From assembly GCA_020635235.1 (NCBI GenBank), contig JACKAF010000001.1:186001-250000 (forward strand): DNA of 64,000 nt, given 5' to 3'. Shown here in pieces: positions 43,915-53,353 of the stretch (positions are counted from its first letter, which is position 1; every line of letters starts with the position of its first letter). The notes under the pieces are model-generated. The model was not told the DNA's origin. It did no database searches and saw only the letters and a list, made by a program, of their open reading frames with translations. The translations under genes and the position numbers were made by a program. The DNA comes from Pseudobdellovibrionaceae bacterium. Its GTDB lineage: Bacteria; Bdellovibrionota; FAC87; UBA2466; JACKAF01.

Positions 43915-45171
43915 TTAACGGACCTGGCCGCTCCCGTCGATGATCCAGCGGGCGCTGGTCAATTCTCTGAGGCCGACGGGGCCTCTCACGTGAAGTTTTT
44001 GGGTGCTGATGCCGAGCTCACCCCCGAGACCAAAGGCAAAGCCATCGGTAAAACGAGTTGAAGCGTTCCAATAGGCGGCCGCACAATCCACTTCCTGCTG
44101 GAACGCACGTGCGGGTTCCGGCGAGGCCGTAACAATAGATTCCGAATGTCCGGAACCGTGCCTTTCAATATGCTCCAGGGCCGCCTCAAGACTGGGCACG
44201 ACACGACAATTTAGCTGGTAATCGAGGTACTCCGTATCCCAGTTTTGGTCAGTAGCAGCCGCAACCCCCGACTTGCCTTCCAATACTTTTAGCGCCCTTG
44301 GGCAGCAAAACCACCGAACACTCTTTGAACTCAAACGTTCATACATCTTGGGCAAGAGATCGTCGGCTATGGATTCATGGACCAGCAAAGTCTCCATCGC
44401 ATTGCAGACCCCTGGTCGCTGCGTCTTGGCATTCTCAACGATACTCAGACTCATTTCCGGATCGGCGTCGGCATGCAAATAAACGTGGCATAATCCACGG
44501 TCATTCTTAATGATTGGCATCCGCGCGTTTTCAACGACATAGTTGATAAGCCCTTCGCCGCCCCTGGGCACCACTATGTCTATGAAGCGTTTCTGTTTGA
44601 GCAGAAACTCCACCAAACTTCGGTCCGGATCCGTGATGCCCCAAAACAATTGGGTCGACATTTCATTCAGCGAAAGTGCTTCTTGCAGCAAGGAATAAAT
44701 AGCGGCAGTGGAGTGGCGGGATTCTTTTCCCCCACGCAAGATAATGATGTTGCCCGACTTAAAGGCTAGGGAAAAAGCTTCGAGCGCTACATTGGGTCGC
44801 GACTCAAAAATGAGCAAAATAACTCCGAGTGGGCTTCGCACCTGACGCAATTTCAGGCCATTCTCCAACACGCGGGAAGAAACTTCTTCGCCAATCGGAT
44901 CCTGTTGAGCGGCAACCTGTTGCAAACTATCGGCTGCTTGCTTCAGCCTTTCTTCGCTGAGCAAAAGCCGATCCTTAAAGGCAGAACTCGCGTCTCCGGG
45001 CAGCGCCGCAAGATCCTTCGCATTGGCCTCAAGAATTGAAGGGCTTTTCTTCAGGAGCAATTCAGCGGCGGTTAGTAGCACGGCATTCTTTTTTTCCACG
45101 TGGGAAGTTCGCAACTCACGAGCTTCTTTTTTGCAGGCGGCCAACTGACTGAGAATCTCATTTTCTGTCAT
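43915..45171 (-). CDS. proA: Gamma-glutamyl phosphate reductase
   Basis: This 418-aa cytoplasmic enzyme reduces gamma-glutamyl phosphate to glutamate 5-semialdehyde with NADPH, the second step of proline synthesis. Its length is normal. Visible family segments are RQVRSPLGVILLIFESRPNV, LAFKSGNIIILRGGKES, VPRGGEGLINYV, the active-site region KTQRPGVCNAMETLLVH with the catalytic Cys, and WNASTRFTDGFAFGLGGELG near the end. The start overlaps the proB stop by four bases (ATGA). It is the last gene of the trkA-trkH-proB-proA cluster. Confidence 0.97.
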   Translation of the reverse strand: MTENEILSQLAACKKEARELRTSHVEKKNAVLLTAAELLLKKSPSILEANAKDLAALPGDASSAFKDRLLLSEERLKQAADSLQQVAAQQDPIGEEVSSRVLENGLKLRQVRSPLGVILLIFESRPNVALEAFSLAFKSGNIIILRGGKESRHSTAAIYSLLQEALSLNEMSTQLFWGITDPDRSLVEFLLKQKRFIDIVVPRGGEGLINYVVENARMPIIKNDRGLCHVYLHADADPEMSLSIVENAKTQRPGVCNAMETLLVHESIADDLLPKMYERLSSKSVRWFCCPRALKVLEGKSGVAAATDQNWDTEYLDYQLNCRVVPSLEAALEHIERHGSGHSESIVTASPEPARAFQQEVDCAAAYWNASTRFTDGFAFGLGGELGISTQKLHVRGPVGLRELTSARWIIDGSGQVR

Positions 45172-45944
45172 CGTTCAGCTCCTACTGATGTTCCCAAAGC
45201 TTCTCCGTCGGCTAATCGCAAAAGAACGTTGGGAAGATCTCCCCGTACCAGCGACGCACGGATGCCCGCAGCGTTGGCCTCTTTAGCCGCCTTCAGTTTG
45301 GAGTACATGCCGCCGGTTCCAAATTTCGATCCCTCCGAGGGGGCGAGTTGTTCCAACAATTCATCGCTCACCGAATTCAAGTGTGAAACGACTTTGCTTT
45401 TCGGATCCTGTTTGGGGTTCTTCTCATACAGACCATCCACGTCCGTAAGGAGGACCAGCCTGTCCGCACGCAACATCACCGCAACTTTCGCACTGAGAGA
45501 ATCGTTGTCACCGAACTTGATCTCTTCAGTGGCCACGGCATCGTTCTCGTTGAGTATGGGAACGACACCCCACTGGAGCAATGTCTGAAGGGTACGCTCT
45601 AGGTTTTGGCAGCGCACAGGATCTGCCATATCCCCATAGGTGAGTAGAATCTGGGCACCCTTGAGCCCAACGGCATTGAGGCTCAAGTTGTAGAGATCCA
45701 TTAGACCGGGCTGCCCAATCGCACTCAGTGCCTGCTTTTCTGCCAAAGTCCGCGTGGACGACTCAAAGCCCGTGCGCTCTACTGCCATCGCGATCGCGCC
45801 CGAAGTAACCCAGACCACCTCTACCTGTTTCTTGGCTAGGGCGGCCACCTGCTGCATCCAGGTCCGCAATAGCAAGGGCCCGCCGTTACAAACGATCTGG
45901 CTACCGACCTTGACCACCCATCTCTTTTTTGAAGAATCAGACAT
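45168..45944 (-). CDS. proB: Glutamate 5-kinase, without PUA domain
   Basis: This 258-aa enzyme phosphorylates glutamate, the first step of proline synthesis. The amino-acid kinase fold is evident: RWVVKVGSQIVCNGG, VVWVTSGAIAMAVERTG, QALSAIGQPGLMDLYN, NENDAVATEEIKFGDNDSLSAKVA and LLTDVDGLYEKNP. ATG 45944 fits the normal start of the family; longer frames would add unrelated sequence and overlap trkH. The protein ends soon after the kinase domain, lacking the C-terminal PUA domain of E. coli ProB, so it is of the short type. Feedback inhibition by proline is known for the family but cannot be judged here. It overlaps proA by four bases. Confidence 0.95.
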   Translation of the reverse strand: MSDSSKKRWVVKVGSQIVCNGGPLLLRTWMQQVAALAKKQVEVVWVTSGAIAMAVERTGFESSTRTLAEKQALSAIGQPGLMDLYNLSLNAVGLKGAQILLTYGDMADPVRCQNLERTLQTLLQWGVVPILNENDAVATEEIKFGDNDSLSAKVAVMLRADRLVLLTDVDGLYEKNPKQDPKSKVVSHLNSVSDELLEQLAPSEGSKFGTGGMYSKLKAAKEANAAGIRASLVRGDLPNVLLRLADGEALGTSVGAER

Positions 45945-45993
45945 TCTAGGCCCACTTATAGAATAGTCAGGCGATCGGCACAAGGGCCTGAGG

Positions 45994-47553
45994 CTAATGG
46001 GATCGCCAAAAGGCGGGCATAAGAAGTACGAGAATCGCAAAGACCTCCAAGCGTCCAATCACCATCAGCAAGGAGAGAATGAGCTTACCCGATGCCGATA
46101 TCCACCCAAAATTCTCCACCGGACCAACGGCGGCCAGTCCGGGACCCACGTTGTTTAAAGTAGCAATAGCCGCCGCCATCGCGGTGGTCCCCGACACGCC
46201 ACTCCCGGCCTCTGTGATCATTATCAGCACGGAACCAAGGCCGAAAAGGAACAGAATCCCCAAAACATAAGCAAGAATGGAGATTCTCTGGTGATATTCG
46301 ACATTGTGGGTCCCGATGCGTACCGAACGCAAAACACTCGGGCGAAAAGCCCGCTCGAGTTCCACCTTCATGATCTTAAGTGCCCCGATGACTCGGATCA
46401 CCTTGATGCCGCCGGCCGTAGATCCCCCGCACCCCCCGATGAACATCAGCGCGACGAGGACGGCCTTTGGAATCAAACCCCACTGGTCAAAGTTCGCAGT
46501 TGCGGAACCAGTAGTGGTCTGAATCGAAACTGCCTGAAAAATAGCATCCCGAGCTGTCGTAAAAATGTCTTTCTCGTTCACTGCACCGGTTGTCGCGTGG
46601 TACTCGGTTCCGTAGATAAAAAACCCGATGGTAAGAGAGGCCGCCGCAATAATAGCCAGATAAACGCGAAACTCCGTATCCTTCACCGCAGACCGAATTT
46701 TTCCCAGTACCACCTTCTTGTAGAGCCCGAAGTTGATTCCGGCCAGAATCATGAAGAGGATAATCACCCATTGAACCGCAGGGCTGTGTTGACCAGAGCT
46801 CGCATTGTAAATGTTATAACCACCAGTACCCAACGTACCGAAGGCTTCAGTGATGCACGAAAACCAACCAATGCTAGGATCCACCAGTTTCATGAGGACG
46901 ATCTGAGAAACGGTAAGGGCACTGTAGATAAGTAGCAAAATCCGAGTAGTTTCTTTGATGTTCGAAGAGGCCGTATCTGATCCGATCCCTGTCGACTCGA
47001 AGTGAAAAAGTTTTTTCCCCCCGCCGCCCAAAGAGGGAAGAACCGCCACGAAGATGACCACGATACCCAGCCCACCCAGCCAGTGGGTGAACGCACGCCA
47101 GAAGAGAAGTCCACGCGGTATAGATTCCACATTAGACAAAACCGTAGCGCCTGTCGTCGTTAGCCCACTCATTGCCTCGAAGTAACAATTAACAAAGGAT
47201 AGGAACGCCCGGTCCTGAAGCGGTACAAAAACGTGGGTTTTGGCCCAGAAATAAAAAGGGAACGCGGCCAGCATGGCTCCGACCAACCAAGAAATGCTTA
47301 CCAGAAATAATGCCTCGCGCTTCCCAAAATGCCCGTCCGTACTCCCGAAGAACCAAAGGCCACCTCCGATAAATCCCCCAATGGCCATAGTCACCAGAAA
47401 TGCGCGGACAATCTCCACCCCCTGGCGCCAAGTGGAAACACGAAAGAAGTACTCAAAAATAGACCAGCTAAACGCCAAAACCATTGAGGCGCTCATCAAT
47501 AGAAGCAGCAAACCCAGGAGCCGCAGAACGTATCTGTGATTGATCGTTTTCAC
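45994..47553 (-). CDS. trkH: TrkH-type potassium uptake channel subunit
   Basis: This 519-aa inner-membrane protein has about 10-12 hydrophobic segments with four selectivity loops, recognisable as AMSGLTTTGATVLSNVESI, TEAFGTLGTGGYNIYN, AVSIQTTTGSATANFDQW and TLNNVGPGLAAVGP. It imports K+ together with TrkA gating. It overlaps trkA by four bases and is followed by proB after 49 bases on the same strand. This pairs the two standard osmoprotection routes, K+ uptake and proline synthesis, in one cluster. Confidence 0.96.
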   Translation of the reverse strand: MKTINHRYVLRLLGLLLLLMSASMVLAFSWSIFEYFFRVSTWRQGVEIVRAFLVTMAIGGFIGGGLWFFGSTDGHFGKREALFLVSISWLVGAMLAAFPFYFWAKTHVFVPLQDRAFLSFVNCYFEAMSGLTTTGATVLSNVESIPRGLLFWRAFTHWLGGLGIVVIFVAVLPSLGGGGKKLFHFESTGIGSDTASSNIKETTRILLLIYSALTVSQIVLMKLVDPSIGWFSCITEAFGTLGTGGYNIYNASSGQHSPAVQWVIILFMILAGINFGLYKKVVLGKIRSAVKDTEFRVYLAIIAAASLTIGFFIYGTEYHATTGAVNEKDIFTTARDAIFQAVSIQTTTGSATANFDQWGLIPKAVLVALMFIGGCGGSTAGGIKVIRVIGALKIMKVELERAFRPSVLRSVRIGTHNVEYHQRISILAYVLGILFLFGLGSVLIMITEAGSGVSGTTAMAAAIATLNNVGPGLAAVGPVENFGWISASGKLILSLLMVIGRLEVFAILVLLMPAFWRSH

Positions 47554-48893
47554 TTATCTATGAAGAGCCTTCGCAACTCAGGTTCGACTCCAGTTGGTCC
47601 AATTACTACTAGGATATCGTTCCGTATGATGTTGTTGTTGGCTCCCGGGACGTGCACTTCACCCCCTCGCTGAATCGCAGCGACAAAGGAACCCTTGGGT
47701 AAGGAAATATCTTTTAACAGTCGATCCACCGCTTCGCCCTCGCGCACCGGCCCCACTTCATAAACGTCGGCAACATTGGGAGCCAGATTCGCGAGTCGTC
47801 GCACGCTGGCATCGTCTACGAGTTTGAGTAGCTCTCGCGCAGCAACAATTCTCGGGCTCAATGGCCAATCCACACCAAGATTCTCCAACAGAGGCAGATA
47901 GGTCGGCATGTGGATGACTGCTGCCGTTAGGCGAGCACCCAATTGCTTGGCTTGCAAGGCACCTAAAATATTATGTTCGTCGTCGTCAGATACGGCAATA
48001 AAAGCAGTTGCTTCATCTAAATGCTCTTCCTTGAACTCGACAGGATCCGTAGGATCCGAATCCAAAACAGTGAGGTGAGGAAAGCGCTCGGAAAAATCAA
48101 TGGCGCGGGCGCGGTTCTTTTCAAATACCCGAATCGCAAAGTCTCTTCTTTTTAGGTCTTCGGAAAGCCACTCCGTCATCGAAGTGGCACCCATGATCGC
48201 CACACTATTATTCGACGTCTTGCGCGGGCTGAATAGATGCCGTACCAGCGTAAAGTGCTTAGTTTCGCCAATCAGGGTTACCACGTCATCGGCTAGCAGG
48301 GTGGTCTCTCCCCCCGGCGTAAAGAAATGCCCGTCCCGATTTACGACCGCAAGGCGCACTTCGCTGGGAAGCTTCAGTTCGCTTAACTTGGTGCCGATCG
48401 CCTTGGAATCCGTCTCCACGGTGTAACGATGCATTTCTATTTTATTTTGAGCAAATCTTTCTATCGCCATGACGCCCGGGTCCTCTAGTTTTCCGGTAAT
48501 GGCTTGCGAGGTAAGCTGTTCGGGACAAATAAGATGATCGATAGCGAACTCTTTACCGTAATCCATCAGGGTGCTGTCGATGTAAGTCCGGTGATGGATC
48601 CGCGCAACGACCCGGCCGGCGCCCATTCGCTTTCCCAACGCCGCAGAAAGAAGGTTAAATTCGTCGTGATTAGTCGCCGCGATCAACAGATCTGCCGAAC
48701 CCACCGAAGCTTCTTTCAGCGTTTCCGGGTGGCAGGAGGAACCGCGAATAGACCGCACATCCACGCTCTCCTCCACCAGGGCGAGCCTTGCTGCCGCAAC
48801 GTCGATAACGGAAACCGCATGCCCTTCGCGGGCGAGCACCTCAGCGGCGTGTTTACCAACCTCACCCGCTCCACAGATGATGATTTTCTTCAT
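47550..48893 (-). CDS. trkA: TrkA potassium channel regulatory subunit
   Basis: This 447-aa cytoplasmic protein has two TrkA-N/TrkA-C halves. The N-terminus is a NAD-binding Rossmann start (KKIIICGAGEVGKHAAEVLAREG), and the second half starts at NSVAIMGATSMTEWLSEDL, where the GxGxxG has degenerated. C-terminal ligand-binding segments are GTKLSELKLPSEVRLAVVNRDG and LKDISLPKGSFVAAIQRGG. It gates TrkH according to NADH or ATP level. It is the first gene of the trkA-trkH-proB-proA set, with a four-base overlap to trkH. Confidence 0.96.
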   Translation of the reverse strand: MKKIIICGAGEVGKHAAEVLAREGHAVSVIDVAAARLALVEESVDVRSIRGSSCHPETLKEASVGSADLLIAATNHDEFNLLSAALGKRMGAGRVVARIHHRTYIDSTLMDYGKEFAIDHLICPEQLTSQAITGKLEDPGVMAIERFAQNKIEMHRYTVETDSKAIGTKLSELKLPSEVRLAVVNRDGHFFTPGGETTLLADDVVTLIGETKHFTLVRHLFSPRKTSNNSVAIMGATSMTEWLSEDLKRRDFAIRVFEKNRARAIDFSERFPHLTVLDSDPTDPVEFKEEHLDEATAFIAVSDDDEHNILGALQAKQLGARLTAAVIHMPTYLPLLENLGVDWPLSPRIVAARELLKLVDDASVRRLANLAPNVADVYEVGPVREGEAVDRLLKDISLPKGSFVAAIQRGGEVHVPGANNNIIRNDILVVIGPTGVEPELRRLFIDK

Positions 48894-48978
48894 GCTGTTT
48901 CATCTCTCGTTTGGTGAAACCTTAGATGATATAAGCCTCGCGAGAGAATGCCAACAATCAGGCACAAAATGCATCGCG

Positions 48979-50748
48979 TTATACGGGGGAAGAACCCTCT
49001 AACAAAATGGGAACAAAAGCCGCTAGGTTTTTCGGTAGCAGAGGGACGCCGAGCTTCTGACAGCGGGCGCGGACAGCTTTTTCATCGGAGCGACTGGTCA
49101 CCAGCACGGAGTTAGCAGCGATAGAGTGCTCCGCTATGAGCTGAAGGCCATTCTTGGACTCGCCCACCAACTCGTAATCGATCAAATAGACATCCCCCGG
49201 TGATGCGTTCTTGGGGTTCTCAAACCACCGGCTAGCGTCTTCCCCAGTCGAGAAGTGACAAATCTGAACCGATCGCTCCCGCAACTTGAGAGATTGGAAC
49301 CGCCCTTCCCAAACATGGTGAATCGATGGATCGTCGTCTAAAATCACAACAGTAGTACGCGGCTTAAGAACCAATTGGGAAAAAAACCAGTTGGGGATCG
49401 CCACTCGAGGAAGATCGATCTGCACGGTCGTTCCCTTGCCCTCCTGGGATTGGATCCTAATAGATCCTCCCCAGGCCTCCACGGACCGTTTGGCGTGGTA
49501 CAGCCCTAGACCCGCGCCACTGGATTTACCGAAAGTTTCTCCCCGAGTCATCAAACGCGGAAGATTCTCTGCTGAAATCCCTTTCCCGTTGTCTACGACG
49601 CAGATAGTGACGGCCTCTTTGTCGGCAAAGGTTTCCACCACTACCTTTCCTTTTTTACCTAAGGCCTCTACTCCGTTGTCGATGATATTGGAGAGAACGC
49701 GCTTAAATTCCGTAGAGTTCACCTTGGCGAATAGCCCATATGACCTCGGGCCAACGACAGAATCAATCTGAATCTCCAGCTTGCCTCGGTATTGGACCCG
49801 CTTTTCAGAGAGGAGTGGTTCGACCAAGCTGGAAATCAATTCGGCTTTAATTTCCGTTTCCGCAGCTGTGTCAGTCGGATGAGTGCGGTGCTTATCCAGT
49901 AAGCCATTTGCGATATCCCGAATTCTGCCCAGCGCCCCACGCATCAGTACTCGCTTCTCTTCTGGAAGTTGCGTGAGGCCGGTCGCCAACATGTCCAAAG
50001 CGGCAAGCGGAGAACGAATGTCATGTGCGACTTGTGCGGCCATATCGCCGATAGATGCCTGGGTTTGCAACGTAAGGGCCTTGTCTTTTTCCAAATCCCG
50101 TTCACGCATGTAACTTTGTAGTTTCTTGTAGAGTGTCACCGTTTCTTCGGCCACCCAAGGTTGGGTCCCCCCATCCCAGTTTTCCGGATCCCGGGCGAGC
50201 CGCTTGATGGGTTCGACAATAGATTTTTCAAGCTCTTTGCGGATTCTATACGTTGTAAACAGGCCAAAAAGGATCAAAGGCACGCAGAACCAAAAGACAA
50301 CCGAGAATCCGGTAGCCAAACTTAACTCCGGTGTACGGCTACGAACCACCAGAAACAGCGAAGCACTAATTTCTTTTAACGGGACCGCGAGGCAACTTTC
50401 GAAAGTAGGGATCCATTTCCGCCAGGTATCGGAACGAAGCGTGCATACATTTTCGTTTTTTACCAGTTCAAGCGAACTAAGATTGAACTGGCGCTTCAGT
50501 TCTTCGCTCAAGAGTTCAAGAGATCGTTCGTCCCCAACAAGCAACTCACTCGCGATTGAGCGCGTAATCGCGGGTGCGACGACCGCCAAGCGGCGCTCTT
50601 CCTTGTCGATCCTGGCCCGTACTTCTTGAAGTAGCGCTATGAGCGAAAAAATGGTGACAAAGAAAATTGTCGCGATGAAGGCCCAAACCGAAGCTTTCTT
50701 GGCTATCCAATCGATAGATATGTGGGAAGTTTCGGCGATCGTTTTCAT
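48979..50748 (-). CDS. Hybrid sensor histidine kinase with C-terminal receiver domain
   Basis: This 589-aa inner-membrane protein has two membrane helices (about 21-43 and 150-170) flanking a periplasmic sensor of about 110 residues. It then has a linker and a HisKA domain with AAQVAHDIRSPLAALDML. The HATPase domain has N, G1 and G2 boxes (NIIDNGVEAL, VVDNGKGIS, GAGLGLYHAK). A C-terminal receiver-like domain begins TTVVILDDDPSIHHVW, has YLIDYEL for the phosphoacceptor Asp and LPKNL for the conserved Lys. The gene starts inside the last four bases of the periplasmic binding protein gene, so the kinase probably reads out that protein's ligand. No separate response regulator is encoded nearby. 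Confidence 0.92.
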   Translation of the reverse strand: MKTIAETSHISIDWIAKKASVWAFIATIFFVTIFSLIALLQEVRARIDKEERRLAVVAPAITRSIASELLVGDERSLELLSEELKRQFNLSSLELVKNENVCTLRSDTWRKWIPTFESCLAVPLKEISASLFLVVRSRTPELSLATGFSVVFWFCVPLILFGLFTTYRIRKELEKSIVEPIKRLARDPENWDGGTQPWVAEETVTLYKKLQSYMRERDLEKDKALTLQTQASIGDMAAQVAHDIRSPLAALDMLATGLTQLPEEKRVLMRGALGRIRDIANGLLDKHRTHPTDTAAETEIKAELISSLVEPLLSEKRVQYRGKLEIQIDSVVGPRSYGLFAKVNSTEFKRVLSNIIDNGVEALGKKGKVVVETFADKEAVTICVVDNGKGISAENLPRLMTRGETFGKSSGAGLGLYHAKRSVEAWGGSIRIQSQEGKGTTVQIDLPRVAIPNWFFSQLVLKPRTTVVILDDDPSIHHVWEGRFQSLKLRERSVQICHFSTGEDASRWFENPKNASPGDVYLIDYELVGESKNGLQLIAEHSIAANSVLVTSRSDEKAVRARCQKLGVPLLPKNLAAFVPILLEGSSPV

Positions 50749-51854
50749 TTGGAAACTACGTAAGCGTAATTCACTTTGGGGCCTTCGAGTGTAAAGACCG
50801 CGACTTTCATGTCTGTCTTAAAGTGATCGGGCTTTAGTCGTTTCAGGTAGGCGAGGAACGCCGCCTTGTCTTTGGGTTTCAACTGGCACAACTCGTCTGA
50901 GAGCCTCCGCACAAAATCGACGAGCATGAATGAAGCAAAATCCGGCAGCACACTCCTACCCGCATGCTCGCGACGAAGCGATCGCACCTTATAATAGTCA
51001 CGCATATTGGAGGCCGAGGGGCCTCCGCGCACGTGGATACCTCTCACGGACAGAGGTAAGTTGTACTTGTCCAAGTTAGGAACCTGCTCGTCCCCCCAGA
51101 AATCAGCCCCGACAAACTTAATGGCCGGAAATTTTTCGTGTACCTGCTTGATGACATAGGCGGACAAACTGGAAAAATTTGGAATCAGCAGAAAATCCAC
51201 AGGCTTTGCGGCGAGCTCGGTCATCAAGCCCAAAAGATCCGGCGTGTTGCCCACCACATCGATCCAAAAAAGACGCTCGAACTTCCCCTGGGACTGCCTG
51301 GCAAACTCCTCGCCGAAGTCTTTGCACGAAGGGCAGCTCGCATCAATCAACGCCCCGTAATGGCGCCCAAATACTCCTTTTTCCGCTCCCACCACAGCGC
51401 CGTTCGCCAGCTCATCAATTGCGGGATACATCGTAAAGAAAGGAGGCGGAAGGCTCGTTACAGCGCGCGCACCCGCCATAGCCGACACCATCGCCGTTTC
51501 AGTAAGTCCTTTGCGTGCCACAAGAAATGGGTAGCTGGAGAGAGGGCCGAAAATAGCCCACGCACCCTCTTTTTCCAAAGCCTGCGCCCGCTCCTTGGCC
51601 GAAAGCTTGTCATCATCGTCAAAATAGGAGAGACGCGCTTCGAGTTCGTATCCGCATTGATTGAGCCGCTTGTCGTTTTCGCCGATCGCGTAGAAAAGCG
51701 CGGCCTCTAAACCGCGTTCGTAGTCGCTTAGACGTTCCTTGGGCGAAGCCTGCCCCTGGAGCATGCCGAGTTTTACGGCTATCAGCTCTTGATTGGCCCC
51801 GAAAGAGGCCCCCAGCCAAGCCACCCCCAGCGTTATCACCAGGATTCGCATCAT
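50745..51854 (-). CDS. Periplasmic branched-chain-amino-acid-type binding protein
   Basis: This 369-aa protein has a signal peptide (ILVITLGVAWLGASFG) and the two-lobed type I periplasmic binding fold of the Peripla_BP_6 family: DYERGLEAALFYAIGEN, GAWAIFGPLSS, AMVSAMAGARAVTSLPPPFFTMYP and DFLLIPNFSSLSAYVIKQVHE. No ABC transporter permease or ATPase lies near. It overlaps the hybrid histidine kinase gene by four bases, so it probably serves as a ligand receptor for that kinase and not for uptake. Two Cys (SCPSC) are close together in the first lobe. The ligand is unknown. Confidence 0.85.
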   Translation of the reverse strand: MMRILVITLGVAWLGASFGANQELIAVKLGMLQGQASPKERLSDYERGLEAALFYAIGENDKRLNQCGYELEARLSYFDDDDKLSAKERAQALEKEGAWAIFGPLSSYPFLVARKGLTETAMVSAMAGARAVTSLPPPFFTMYPAIDELANGAVVGAEKGVFGRHYGALIDASCPSCKDFGEEFARQSQGKFERLFWIDVVGNTPDLLGLMTELAAKPVDFLLIPNFSSLSAYVIKQVHEKFPAIKFVGADFWGDEQVPNLDKYNLPLSVRGIHVRGGPSASNMRDYYKVRSLRREHAGRSVLPDFASFMLVDFVRRLSDELCQLKPKDKAAFLAYLKRLKPDHFKTDMKVAVFTLEGPKVNYAYVVSK

Positions 51855-52095
51855 CTAACACCTCATTGAGCCGGTCCGTGGTTGCGACGCTTCATAGAAG
51901 TTGGACTGTTCGTACCAGAAAGCGAGTCCCTTTGGTAGTGGAATGCGGCGTCGCGCTATGCCACAAAATAAGCTTTATTAACAGATACTTAAGAGATTGT
52001 GCTGTCGTCTCCCTCTTTGAATCAAAATTTTCTTAATTTCGTCCGAAATAATAGGAGTAGGCCCCGATGTACCCATTTAACGAAAGGGGAGAGCC
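51855..52095. other. Intergenic region between divergent binding-protein and LysM genes
   Basis: This 241-bp stretch separates divergent genes and must carry both promoters. It is AT-rich near 51960-52050. I cannot find a confident -35/-10 pair. GGGGAGAGCC just before 52096 is the ribosome site of the LysM lipoprotein. Nothing else is evident. Confidence 0.4.
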
Positions 52096-53352
52096 ATGAA
52101 GTTCCTAAAACGAACCACGAAACTTTCCGTTTGGATGATGTCCTTTCTAACGGCACTCTTCTTTGTCTCCTGCGCGGGCCAGAACGAGAGCGAATTTTTT
52201 GATGAAAGCCTAAAGGCCTCGATGGGCGATAGCCTCGACACAGGCATCGAGAGCGTAGATGAGCTCGGTGGCCAGGGCACCCAGACCGCAGATTTGAGCG
52301 TAGATAACCTTTTGTCTGAAGAACCTTCGGACAGCACTTCAGAAAACATGGACGCGGAAACGGAAGAGTTGGACGGCGAGATGGCCGCCCTCCTTTCGGA
52401 CGAAGAAGCCGGTACTGAAGGTAGCGATGCGCTCTTCAATGACAGCGCAGCGCCCGTCGCGCAAGCCGTGAGTGCGGAAATGCCGATGGAAGACAACGGC
52501 CCTCTTTTTGACTCCGAACCCGCTGGAGACATCGCCTTGGACAGCCTTGCGGCCCCGGAAGCAGCGCCTCTTGCGCTTGATTCCTCCAATTTTGAGCCGG
52601 CCACCGTGGCGGCCTTAACTCCAGAACCAGCGGCCCGTCGCACGCCCAGCCGGGCCCGTGCGAAATCTAAAACGCCCGAAATCGCTGGTGACGCTATCCA
52701 AGAGGGTGGCAAAGTTTTGAACCGCTACTACTTCGTTCGAAACGGAGACACCCCTGAATCGGTTTCTGAAATGATCTATGGAACGCAAGACCGTGTCGCT
52801 GACTTGCTCGCCTCCGCCGGAGGAGCGCCGAGCTGGGAACCCGGAACGGCCGTTTACTATACATCGACCGAGCAGCCGACTGACTCCAAGATGCGCTCAT
52901 TTTATTACGAACGTACCGTAAAACCTGAAACCTACACGATTAAGCGCGGCGACAGCTTGGCGCAAATCGCAAAAGAGGCTTATGGCGATTCGCGAAGCTG
53001 GAAAGAAATTGCTGTAGTGAACCAGATGGGAGATCCGACCGATCTCGAAGAAGGGCAGCTACTCGCGTTGGCACCGAAAAACCTGAGCGACTACGCCCGC
53101 AACAACTGGATCGTCGCCCGTCAAATGGATCCCAAAGATATCGAACTCAGCGAAGAAGCGATGGCCGCCCAGGCCAAGGCCGAGTTCAATAAACCGCTCT
53201 CCGACATAGAACGCAATGCAAACAGCCAACAAGCAAATGTCGGCATCAGTGGCTTTATTCGTCAGAATTGGTTGTTTCTCGGCGTCATAATGACGATTGG
53301 GCTTGCGGCTCTTTTCTTCCTCGTCATTATGCCCAGACGTTCGAGCTTCTAA
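52096..53352 (+). CDS. LysM-domain lipoprotein with C-terminal membrane helix
   Basis: This 418-aa protein has a lipoprotein-like signal (ALFFVSCAG, Cys26) and an acidic, low-complexity segment to about residue 190. Two LysM-like domains follow: NRYYFVRNGDTPESVSEMIYG, and the clearer PETYTIKRGDSLAQIAKEAYG ... VVNQMGDPTDLEEGQLLAL. A hydrophobic helix lies at the very end (NWLFLGVIMTIGLAALFFLVIM). LysM binds peptidoglycan, so it probably links an envelope complex to the cell wall; a lipid anchor at one end and a membrane helix at the other is unusual. It converges on the deoxyhypusine-synthase-like gene with one base between stops. Confidence 0.85.
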   Translation: MKFLKRTTKLSVWMMSFLTALFFVSCAGQNESEFFDESLKASMGDSLDTGIESVDELGGQGTQTADLSVDNLLSEEPSDSTSENMDAETEELDGEMAALLSDEEAGTEGSDALFNDSAAPVAQAVSAEMPMEDNGPLFDSEPAGDIALDSLAAPEAAPLALDSSNFEPATVAALTPEPAARRTPSRARAKSKTPEIAGDAIQEGGKVLNRYYFVRNGDTPESVSEMIYGTQDRVADLLASAGGAPSWEPGTAVYYTSTEQPTDSKMRSFYYERTVKPETYTIKRGDSLAQIAKEAYGDSRSWKEIAVVNQMGDPTDLEEGQLLALAPKNLSDYARNNWIVARQMDPKDIELSEEAMAAQAKAEFNKPLSDIERNANSQQANVGISGFIRQNWLFLGVIMTIGLAALFFLVIMPRRSSF

Positions 53353-53353
53353 G

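Noticed and set aside
46291..46935. 214-codon open frame antisense to trkH
   Set aside because: The opposite strand encodes clear TrkH motifs; the frame has no start signal or domain.
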